Shown here: in pieces, positions 44,893 through 51,684 of the stretch
How positions within the stretch are numbered: position 1 is the first letter of the stretch
Layout: the number at the start of each line of letters is the position of its first letter
NCBI RefSeq assembly: GCF_014203895.1
Contig: NZ_JACHJY010000001.1
Location: 558,001-622,000, forward strand
DNA from: Streptomyces nymphaeiformis
Lineage (GTDB): Bacteria; Actinomycetota; Actinomycetes; Streptomycetales; Streptomycetaceae
DNA: 64,000 bases
Direction of reading: 5' to 3'
Translations under genes and position numbers: made by a program
The notes under the pieces: generated by a model
What the model was told of the DNA's origin: nothing
What the model saw: only the letters and a program-made list of their open reading frames with translations
Database searches by the model: none

Positions 44893-45534
44893 TCAGCCTC
44901 TGCCGGGCTTGGCCAGCGTCGCCAGGACCGTGCCGTCGGCGCCCAGGACGGTGATCGTGCTGCCGTCCGTTCCGGCCCGCGTGGCGTACGCGTGGAAGGC
45001 GACCCAGCCGGGGCTGCCGGGCAGCGTGACGATGCGGGCGCCCACCGTCCGGCCCCCCACGGAGAGGGTCACCCCGGCGGGCCGCTCGGGGCCGCGGTAG
45101 ATGCCGGCCCACACGGTGCCGCCGCCGTCGCCGGAGGCGGTGGCCGAGATCTTTCCCCCGGGCACCTCGGCCGCCTTCACCAGCTGCTCCGTGGCCTTCG
45201 GCACCCCCAGGTACAGGCCCTGGGCGGTCAGCCGCATCGTGTGGCCGCGGCCGAGCGGCACCTTCTCGCCCGGATCCACCACCCGCACGGCCGCCGGAGC
45301 CGGCGCCGGCGCCGAGGGCGCGGGGGGCGTGGAAGGGGAGTCGAAGGTCGCGGAGAACGCCGCACCGGCCACCGGGACGAGCACCGCGGCCGCCACGACG
45401 GCGGACCGCATCGCCCTGCGGCGCCGGCGGATCGTCCTTCCCCGCAGCATCACGGCCGCCGTCGGGGCCGTACCCACCGGCACGGCCGCGGCGGCCTCGT
45501 GGAGCGCCGCGGCCAGGGTCTCGTCCTGGGTCAT
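44893..45534 (-). CDS. Membrane-anchored protein co-translated with the SigE-type sigma factor
   Basis: 213-aa protein. A cytoplasmic N-terminus (1-~40, MTQDETLAAALHEAAAAVPVG then RGRTIRRRRRAM) leads into one membrane helix (SAVVAAAVLVPVAGAAF, ~43-60), a Pro/Ala-rich spacer, and an extracytoplasmic domain (~85-213). That domain shares the pattern VRVVxPGE, LTAxGL, AGIYRGP, VGGRT and GxPGW with the protein at 46195-46716. The topology (short cytoplasmic part, one helix, outer domain) fits an anti-sigma-like partner, but no zinc-binding ASD motif is present. It overlaps the sigma gene by four bases, indicating coupling. Confidence 0.72.
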   Translation of the reverse strand: MTQDETLAAALHEAAAAVPVGTAPTAAVMLRGRTIRRRRRAMRSAVVAAAVLVPVAGAAFSATFDSPSTPPAPSAPAPAPAAVRVVDPGEKVPLGRGHTMRLTAQGLYLGVPKATEQLVKAAEVPGGKISATASGDGGGTVWAGIYRGPERPAGVTLSVGGRTVGARIVTLPGSPGWVAFHAYATRAGTDGSTITVLGADGTVLATLAKPGRG

Positions 45535-46106
45535 CGGGGCATTCCTTTCAGCGCGACCGCGTCGCTCGGGTGGTCACGGGGTTCCCGGGGGCGTCCGGCC
45601 AGGGCGGCCAGGACGCCGTCGTCGCGGAGTACGGCCAGACCGCGGGCGATCTGGCTGCGTACGGTGCTCTCCCGGGTCCCCAGGGCCGCGGCGATCTGGG
45701 CGGGAGCCATGTCCTCGAAGTAGCGGAGCACCACCGCGGACCGCTGCCGCAGGGGCAGCCGGGCGAGCGCGTCCATGAGCGCGCCGCGGTGCTCCACCTG
45801 CGCGGTCCGGTCGGCCACCGCGGTCTCCGGAAGCCGTGAGGTGAACCACTCCCGGACGGTCCGCCGGCGGAACCCGTCCGCGTGAACGTTGATCATGATC
45901 TTGCGGACGTACGCGGCCATGTCGTCACTGTGCCGCACCCTGTCCCACTTGGAGTAGGCGCGGGCCAGGGCGTTCTGGGCCAGGTCCTCGGCGTCGTGGT
46001 GACTGCCGGTCAGCAGATACGCGGTGCGCATCAGGCTGGGCCAGCGGACGGTCATGAAGGCGTGGAACTCGTCGTCGGCGCTGTTCGAGTCGTCGGCGTT
46101 GCTCAA
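45531..46106 (-). CDS. SigE-family ECF RNA polymerase sigma factor
   Basis: 191-aa extracytoplasmic-function sigma factor. Region 2 reads FHAFMTVRWPSLMRTAYLLTGSHHDAEDLAQNALARAYSKWDRV and YVRKIMINVHADGFRRR, the pattern of actinomycete SigE-family (TIGR02983-type) factors. Region 4 reads ALARLPLRQRSAVVLRYFEDMAPAQIAAALGTRESTVRSQIARGLAVLR. Between them is a linker with the typical WFTSRLPE. The ATG at 46106 is used. It stands between two genes encoding related exported proteins, overlapping the downstream one, so the trio is probably one regulatory unit sensing outside signals. Confidence 0.92.
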   Translation of the reverse strand: MSNADDSNSADDEFHAFMTVRWPSLMRTAYLLTGSHHDAEDLAQNALARAYSKWDRVRHSDDMAAYVRKIMINVHADGFRRRTVREWFTSRLPETAVADRTAQVEHRGALMDALARLPLRQRSAVVLRYFEDMAPAQIAAALGTRESTVRSQIARGLAVLRDDGVLAALAGRPREPRDHPSDAVALKGMPR

Positions 46107-46153
46107 CCGGACCTCGGGGGAGAGACGGGGACGGTGAAGGACACGTGCCGGGT

Positions 46154-46184
46154 TCGCCGCCGCCCCGTCCTGGGGCGGCGGCGA
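46154..46184. terminator. 13-bp perfect hairpin upstream of the sigma gene
   Basis: TCGCCGCCGCCCC (46154-46166) pairs with GGGGCGGCGGCGA (46172-46184) across a 5-nt loop, 11 bp after the stop of the exported protein gene. It probably reduces read-through into the sigma gene. Confidence 0.75.
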
Positions 46185-46194
46185 CGGTATGCGA

Positions 46195-46716
46195 CTAGGT
46201 CCGGACGGTGATCGAGGGCTTCATGGAGGCCTTCGCCTTCGCGTCGAAGACGTAGTAGGCGGCCCAGCCCGGCTTGCCGGCCAGGGCCACCACCTTCGCC
46301 TGAAGCGTGCGGCCCCCGACGGTGAGGGTGACCGTGGTCGTCGCCGTCACCGGACCGCGGTAGATCCCCGCGAACAGCGCACCGGAGGCGTCGCCGCGGG
46401 CGATCGTGGCCACCTTCCCGGGGAGCACGCCGGCCACCCGGAGGACCTCCGGGGCGGTGGCGCCCACGTGCAGGCCCTCCGCCGTCAGCCACAGCTCGTC
46501 GGCGCCGGCGGCGATCCGCTCGCCCGGCGCGACCACCCGCACGGAACCGGCCACGGAGGCCGCTCCGGAGGAAGCGACCGCGGGCGCCGCCGGCACCGGG
46601 GCCGTGTTCACGGACGCCGCGACCGCCGTCCCCATGCCCGTCGCGAGCACCGCGGCCCCCGCGACCGCGGCCAGCCGTCCACGCCTCCGCCTGCGCGCAC
46701 CGATGGAAGTCGTCAC
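46195..46716 (-). CDS. Exported protein paralogous to the sigma-partner domain
   Basis: 173-aa exported protein. A basic N-terminus ([14 protein letters not shown]) precedes a hydrophobic signal (AAVAGAAVLATGMGTAVAASV), an Ala/Pro spacer and a ~110-residue domain. The domain aligns with the C-terminal half of the protein at 44893-45534: VRVVAPGERI, LWLTAEGLHVGA, LFAGIYRGPV, VTLTVGGRTLQAKVVALAGKPGWAAYYVF. It lacks the cytoplasmic extension of that paralogue. It lies upstream of the sigma gene on the same strand and is divergent from the pst-like locus. Function unknown. Confidence 0.72.
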   Translation of the reverse strand: MTTSIGARRRRRGRLAAVAGAAVLATGMGTAVAASVNTAPVPAAPAVASSGAASVAGSVRVVAPGERIAAGADELWLTAEGLHVGATAPEVLRVAGVLPGKVATIARGDASGALFAGIYRGPVTATTTVTLTVGGRTLQAKVVALAGKPGWAAYYVFDAKAKASMKPSITVRT

Positions 46717-46900
46717 AGTTCCTCCAGACCAAACAACGTCGGCCTCCGGCCACCCGGGCCGGAGCGGACGGGCCCGTTCGTCCCGTCCACCCCCCAGACG
46801 GCACCCGCGCCGCGGAACGCTGCTCCACGCGACGCCCCGTCACGTGTGGTGCTCGTCACACGCGAGGCCCCCACACATCTCCCAAGGGCTTCTCCCTCGC

Positions 46901-46933
46901 GTTCATGTTTTCTACGTCGCTGCTTCACCGGTC
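46901..46933 (+). promoter_or_regulatory. Candidate PHO box
   Basis: Three 11-bp units in register: GTTCATG+TTTT (46901), CTACGTC+GCTG (46912) and CTTCACC+GGTC (46923). The first and third resemble the GTTCACC heptamer recognised by PhoP in streptomycetes; the middle one is weak. It lies 101 bp upstream of the first gene of the pst-like locus, in the 318-bp divergent region (46717-47034), which holds nothing else clear. Confidence 0.5.
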
Positions 46934-47034
46934 TGTGGAGCGGTCAGCGCCCAGCGCGGTGATTGTCATGCCCGCAGCCAGGTTGCGTGGCCGATTGTCG
47001 TCCACGCTGAGTTCCCGGCGAAGGGGGCGGCTCC

Positions 47035-47487
47035 GTGTCTCGGCCACGGTTTCTCTTTGTGTCATGGGTGGACGTCGAAAGACGTCAGGCGCCGGACGAG
47101 TGGACTCCGGCCGCGAACCGTGCGGAGGCGGTGAGCTGGCGGCTCGTCGGCGCCAACAACCACGAACTCGGCCGCGGCCCGGACTTCCACCGGGGCCACA
47201 CCGCCTGCCACTCCGCCGTCGTACGGCTGCGCGACGGGCTCGACCGCGCGGTCCCCCTCGTCACCATGGCCGCCGACGCCGCCGGCACCTGGACCTGGCA
47301 GCTCGCCATGGACGACCGCTGCGTGGCCGTCGCCGCCCGGACGTACCGGCGCCAGCGCGAATGCCGCGACAGCCTCCAGCTCTTCCTCGCCGCCGCCGTC
47401 GCGGGGCAGGTGGCCTCGGGCGTGACGTACACACGCAGACTGCGCGGCCTGCGACTGCCCGACGCGGCCCGGAGGAACGTCTCTTGA
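47035..47487 (+). CDS. YegP/DUF1508-like small protein, first gene of the pst-like locus
   Basis: 150-aa protein, no signal peptide. Two related segments are visible: VSWRLVGANNHELGRGPDFHRGHTACHSAVVRLR (~33-66) and WTWQLAMDDRCVAVAARTYRRQRECRDSLQLFLAA (~86-120). They match the duplicated YegP/DUF1508 pattern (aromatic-x-hydrophobic-x-A-x-N-G-x, then a helix starting with a Cys/Ala). This is a pattern-level match. The GTG at 47035 is plausible but weakly supported. Its TGA overlaps the TTG start of pstC, so translation is coupled to the transporter genes. Role unknown, possibly regulatory. Confidence 0.6.
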   Translation: MSRPRFLFVSWVDVERRQAPDEWTPAANRAEAVSWRLVGANNHELGRGPDFHRGHTACHSAVVRLRDGLDRAVPLVTMAADAAGTWTWQLAMDDRCVAVAARTYRRQRECRDSLQLFLAAAVAGQVASGVTYTRRLRGLRLPDAARRNVS

Positions 47488-48494
47488 GCACCGTCACCAC
47501 CCCGGTCGCCGCCGACACCGACGTACCGCGCGCCAGGTCTGCGGCCAAGGACCCCGCCGACCGGCTCTTCCGCGTCGGCGCCCGAGGCGCCGGAGCCGTC
47601 GTCCTCGTCACCATGACCCTCGTCGGCGTCTTCCTCGGCGTCCGCGCGAGCCAGGCCCTTGCCGGAGCCGGCGGCTCCTTCGTCACCACCCCGGCCTGGG
47701 AGCCCGACTCCCACCGCTTCGGCATCGCCGCCGTCCTGCCCGGCACCGTCCTCATCGGCGTCACCGCGATCGGCTTCGCCCTGCCGCTCGCCCTCGGCAC
47801 CGCGCTCTACATCACCGAGTACGCGCCCCGCAGACTGCGCCGCACCCTCGTCAGCCTCGTCGACCTGATGGCCGCCGTGCCCAGCGTCGTCTACGGACTG
47901 TGGGGCTTCTTCTTCCTCCAGCCCCACATCACCGGCCTGTCCCGCTGGATCTCCACCTACTTCGGCTGGATCCCGATCTTCGCGGTGAACGGCGCCGACC
48001 CGGACGACCCGCTCTCCCCGGCCACCGTCTACACCTCCTCGACCTTCATCGCCGGGGTCGTCGTGGCGCTGATGGTCACCCCCATCGCCTGCTCCGTGAT
48101 GCGCGAGGCCTTCGCCCAGGCCCCGCCCGGCGAACGCGAGGGCGCCTTCGCGCTCGGGGCGAGCCAGTGGGGCGTCATCCGCACGGTCGTCCTGCCCTTC
48201 GGCAAGGGCGGCATCATCGGCGGCACGATGCTCGGGCTCGGCCGGGCGCTCGGCGAGACCATCGCCGTCGTCATGATCATCTCCCCGGTCTTCGTCTTCC
48301 AGCCGCACCTCCTGGAGAACGGCGCCAACTCCGTCTCCGCGCTGATCGCCCTGCGCTACGGAGCCGCCAGCCCGTTCGGCATGTCCGCGCTGATGGCCGC
48401 CGGGCTCTCGCTCTTCCTGATGACCCTCGTCGTCAACTTCATCGCGTCCTCCGTGGTCGCCCGCAGCCGGTCCGGAACGGGAGCCGAGGCATGA
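47484..48494 (+). CDS. pstC: Pst-type phosphate ABC transporter permease PstC
   Basis: 336-aa inner-membrane permease. A cytoplasmic start (~1-25) leads to helix 1 (GAGAVVLVTMTLVGVFLGVRASQAL), followed by the binding-protein-dependent permease core: FGIAAVLPGTVLIGVTAIGFALPLALGTALYITEYAP, LVDLMAAVPSVVYGLWGFFFL, then the EAA loop EREGAFALGASQWGVIRTVVLPFGKGGIIGGTMLGLGRALGETIAV. The motifs are those of PstC. The TTG at 47484 is chosen: GGAGGA lies seven bases before it and it overlaps the previous stop (TTGA); TTG starts are rare. Its stop overlaps pstA (ATGA). Confidence 0.9.
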   Translation: MSTVTTPVAADTDVPRARSAAKDPADRLFRVGARGAGAVVLVTMTLVGVFLGVRASQALAGAGGSFVTTPAWEPDSHRFGIAAVLPGTVLIGVTAIGFALPLALGTALYITEYAPRRLRRTLVSLVDLMAAVPSVVYGLWGFFFLQPHITGLSRWISTYFGWIPIFAVNGADPDDPLSPATVYTSSTFIAGVVVALMVTPIACSVMREAFAQAPPGEREGAFALGASQWGVIRTVVLPFGKGGIIGGTMLGLGRALGETIAVVMIISPVFVFQPHLLENGANSVSALIALRYGAASPFGMSALMAAGLSLFLMTLVVNFIASSVVARSRSGTGAEA

Positions 48495-49765
48495 CCCTGA
48501 CCACCGACCAGATCCGCCCGGACGCCGCCGGCACCGTCACCCCGGACGTCGTCCCCGACGGCCCCGGCGCCCCCGCCGAGACCCGCCGCACGACGTCCGC
48601 CCTGCACGCCCGGGACGTCTTCGCCCTCGTCGGCGCCGGTGCCGCCGCCCTCGCCCTGACCTCCGTGATCTTCGGGCGGGTGCTGCCCTTCGACGGCGCC
48701 CTCGGCTTCACCGTCGTCGCCCACCTCGCCTTCATGGCGCTGTACGCGGTGCTGATCTCCCTCGACGAGAACGGCGCCGTGATCCGCGCCCGGCTCGCCC
48801 AGACCCTCGTCCACGCCCTGGCGTTCCTGCTGCTCGCCGCGCTGCTGTTCATCGTGGGCTACGCCCTCTGGCGCGGCCGGGAGGCCCTGCCCCATCCGAA
48901 CTTCTTCACGGAGGACATGTCCGGCACCGGACCCCTCCAGCCGCTCACCGAGGGCGGCATGCTCCACGCCATCGTCGGCACCCTGGAGCAGATCGGCATC
49001 TCGCTGCTCGTCACGGTGCCGCTGGGCCTCGCCTGCGCGGTCTTCCTCAACGAGGTGCCCGGCCGGTACGCCCGCTTCGTCCGCACCATCGTGGAGGCGA
49101 TGACCGCCCTGCCGTCCATCGTGGCCGGCCTGTTCGTCTACGCCACCGCCATCCTCGCCCTCGGCCTCGGCAAGTCGGGCTTCGCGGCCTCCCTGGCCCT
49201 CTCGGTGATGATGCTGCCGATCATCATCCGCGCCTCGGACGTGGTCATCCGCCTCGTGCCCGGCTCGCTCCGCGAGGCCTCCTACGCCCTCGGCGCCGGA
49301 CAGTGGCGCACCGTGTGGACGGTGGTGCTCCCCACCTCCCGCTCGGGCCTCACCACCGCCGTCATCCTCGGCACCGCCCGCGGCATCGGCGAGACCTCCC
49401 CGGTGCTGCTGACCTCGGGCGCCGCCACCGGCCTCAACGCCAACCCCTTCGACGGGCCGCAGACCTCGCTGCCACTGGCCACCTTCACCCTGGTCGCCTC
49501 CCCGGAGAAGGCCATGATCGCCCGCGGCTTCGGCTGCGCCGCCCTGCTGATGGCCCTCGTCCTGCTGCTCTTCCTGCTCGCCCGGGTGATCGGCGGACGC
49601 GGACCGGGCCAGCTGAGCCGGCGTCAGCAGAAGCGCAGGACCGCGGCCTCGCTGCGCGACCTGGAGCGCATGGGGTCCCAGGCGTACGGACCCGACCCGT
49701 CCGGGGGCCGAGCGGACGGCCCCGGGCCCGAGGCCTCCGCCGTCCCGCCGCCCCGGGCCGGCTGA
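48491..49765 (+). CDS. pstA: Pst-type phosphate ABC transporter permease PstA, extended
   Basis: 424-aa permease, about 120-130 residues longer than typical PstA. An extended N-terminus (~1-40, Thr/Pro/Asp-rich) and an extra helix pair (VFALVGAGAAALALTSVIFG, LGFTVVAHLAFMALYAVLISL) precede the core: MLHAIVGTLEQIGISLLVTVPLGLACAVFLNEVPG, IVEAMTALPSIVAGLFVYA, EAA loop LREASYALGAGQWRTVWTVVLPTSRSGLTTAVILGTARGIGETSPVLLTSG. A ~45-residue charged C-terminal tail (SRRQQKRRTAASLRDLERMG...) follows. It overlaps pstC by four bases. The pairing with PstC defines the channel. Confidence 0.9.
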   Translation: MTLTTDQIRPDAAGTVTPDVVPDGPGAPAETRRTTSALHARDVFALVGAGAAALALTSVIFGRVLPFDGALGFTVVAHLAFMALYAVLISLDENGAVIRARLAQTLVHALAFLLLAALLFIVGYALWRGREALPHPNFFTEDMSGTGPLQPLTEGGMLHAIVGTLEQIGISLLVTVPLGLACAVFLNEVPGRYARFVRTIVEAMTALPSIVAGLFVYATAILALGLGKSGFAASLALSVMMLPIIIRASDVVIRLVPGSLREASYALGAGQWRTVWTVVLPTSRSGLTTAVILGTARGIGETSPVLLTSGAATGLNANPFDGPQTSLPLATFTLVASPEKAMIARGFGCAALLMALVLLLFLLARVIGGRGPGQLSRRQQKRRTAASLRDLERMGSQAYGPDPSGGRADGPGPEASAVPPPRAG

Positions 49766-49890
49766 CCGCCCGGCCGTACGCCCCCGACACCCGCCCCGAC
49801 ACCCCGGTACGACCCGCATCCGCCCGCGGACCCGGTTCCGTACGCGTGCCGGTACGACCCGCACCACCCGCCACCGATCAGGAGAACCCG

Positions 49891-51684
49891 ATGTCCGGAC
49901 GCCCACCGGCATTCCCCGCGAGCGTGCTGCGGCGCACCCTGGCCGTGCTCGTCACCGCCCTCGCCCTCGTGGCGCCCGCCGCGACGCCCGCCGCCGCCGA
50001 GAGCTACGTACCGGTCTCCGGCGCCGGCTCCACCTGGAGCCAGAACGCCCTCGACCAGTGGCGGGCCAACGTCAAGCAGTACGGGATGACGGTCAACTAC
50101 AACGGCACCGGCTCCTCCGACGGACGCAACCAGTTCCGCAACGGCACCGTCGACTTCGCCGTCTCGGAGATCCCGTACGGCATCAACGACTCGGGCGTCG
50201 CCGACCCGCCGCCCTCGCGGAAGTTCAGCTACATGCCGATCGTCGCGGGCGGCACCGCCTTCATGTACAACCTGCGGATCGGCAACCGCCGGGTGACCAA
50301 CCTGCGGCTCTCCGGCGAGAACGTCGCCAAGATCTTCACCGGCGCCCTCACCATGTGGAACGACCCCGCGCTCAAGGCCGACAACCCCGGGCTCGCGGCG
50401 AGCCTGCCCGCCCGCCGGATCGTCCCCGTGGTCCGCTCCGACGGCTCGGGCACCACCGCCCAGCTGACCACCTGGATGAGCAAGAAGCACCCCGCGATCT
50501 GGGACGCCTACTGCCGCCGGGCGGGCCGCAGCACCCCCTGCGGGCCGACCTCCAACTACCCCGTCGTCGGGGGCACCGGCATGGTCGGCCAGTCCGGCTC
50601 CAACGGCGTCTCCGGCTACGTCGCCCAGGACGGCAACCAGGGCACGATCACCTACGTCGAGTACTCGTACGCCGTGTCCACCACCGGCTTCCCGGTGGCC
50701 AAGATCCTCAACGCCAAGGGCTACTACACCGAGCCCACCGCCCAGAACGTGGCGGTCTCGCTGACCCAGGCGCGCATCAACTCCGACCTCACCCAGCGGC
50801 TCGACGGGGTCTACGACTCCACCGACGCCCGGACCTACCCGCTCTCCAGCTACAGCTACATGATCGTCCCGACGGCGGTGGAGTCGAACTTCAACCCGCA
50901 GAAGGGCAAGTCCCTCGGGGCCTTCGCCTACTACTTCCTGTGCCAGGGACAGCAGTCGGTGGACCGGCTCGGCTACTCGCCGCTCCCCATCAACCTCGTC
51001 CAGGCCGGTCTGGCCCAGGTCCGCCGCATCCCCGGCGTGGTCGCGGAGAGCATCGACATCCGCAGCTGCAAGAACCCGACCTTCTCCAGCGACGGCACCA
51101 ACACCCTCGCCAAGACGGCCCCCATGCCGCGCGACTGCGACCTCAAGGGTCCCACCCAGTGCGACACCGGCACCGGCGGTGACAAGACCCCGACCCCGAC
51201 GGGCAGTTCCTCCGGCGGCGGCACCGGCGGCGGCACGGGAGGCGCGAGCGGCGGAGCCGGCGGCAGCACCGGCGCGTCGGGCGGCACCGGCTCCGGCGGG
51301 GCCGCGAACGGCGGGGCCACCGGCTCCGCCGCGGGCGGCGCGACGGGCGGCGCCGCCGGAACCTCCGGCGCGGGCGCCACCGGCTCCGGCGGCGCGGCGT
51401 CCGGCGGCACGACCGGCGGCGCGCTCGACCCCGAGACCGGCCAGCCCCTCGGCGACGGCGGCGGCGCGGGCGGTGCGGGCGGCGGGGGAACGAGCGGAGG
51501 CGGCGCGGGCGGAGGCGGCGGCGAGCTGTACGGCGTCCCCGTGACCACCGCCGCGAGCGTCGGCGGCGGACTCCAGACCACCCTCATGGTGCTCGGCGCC
51601 CTGATGCTCGTCCTCGTCACCGTCGGCCCGCCGCTGCTGCACCGGCGGCTCGCCGCCCGCCGCACGGGGGAGGGCCCCCGATGA
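49891..51684 (+). CDS. Large PstS-type binding protein with Gly-rich linker and C-terminal anchor
   Basis: 597-aa, far longer than usual PstS (~370). Signal peptide to ~36 (LAVLVTALALVAPAATPAAAES). The periplasmic-binding-type domain (~40-425) has phosphate-loop motifs VSGAGSTWSQNALDQW and VVRSDGSGTTAQLTTWM, with VDFAVSEIPYG where canonical PstS has the phosphate-contact Asp (SD replaced by SE). A Gly/Ser/Thr/Ala repeat region (~430-560) then leads to a C-terminal helix (LQTTLMVLGALMLVLVTVGPPLL) and HRRLAARR, so it is tethered rather than a lipoprotein. ATG 49891 follows AGGAGAA. Overlaps the next gene by ATGA. Confidence 0.85.
   Translation: MSGRPPAFPASVLRRTLAVLVTALALVAPAATPAAAESYVPVSGAGSTWSQNALDQWRANVKQYGMTVNYNGTGSSDGRNQFRNGTVDFAVSEIPYGINDSGVADPPPSRKFSYMPIVAGGTAFMYNLRIGNRRVTNLRLSGENVAKIFTGALTMWNDPALKADNPGLAASLPARRIVPVVRSDGSGTTAQLTTWMSKKHPAIWDAYCRRAGRSTPCGPTSNYPVVGGTGMVGQSGSNGVSGYVAQDGNQGTITYVEYSYAVSTTGFPVAKILNAKGYYTEPTAQNVAVSLTQARINSDLTQRLDGVYDSTDARTYPLSSYSYMIVPTAVESNFNPQKGKSLGAFAYYFLCQGQQSVDRLGYSPLPINLVQAGLAQVRRIPGVVAESIDIRSCKNPTFSSDGTNTLAKTAPMPRDCDLKGPTQCDTGTGGDKTPTPTGSSSGGGTGGGTGGASGGAGGSTGASGGTGSGGAANGGATGSAAGGATGGAAGTSGAGATGSGGAASGGTTGGALDPETGQPLGDGGGAGGAGGGGTSGGGAGGGGGELYGVPVTTAASVGGGLQTTLMVLGALMLVLVTVGPPLLHRRLAARRTGEGPR

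Noticed and set aside
51180..51530. Gly/Ser/Ala-rich coding stretch as a CRISPR or satellite repeat
   Set aside because: Irregular GGC/GGA/TCC codon runs encoding a flexible linker; no constant repeat and spacer pattern.
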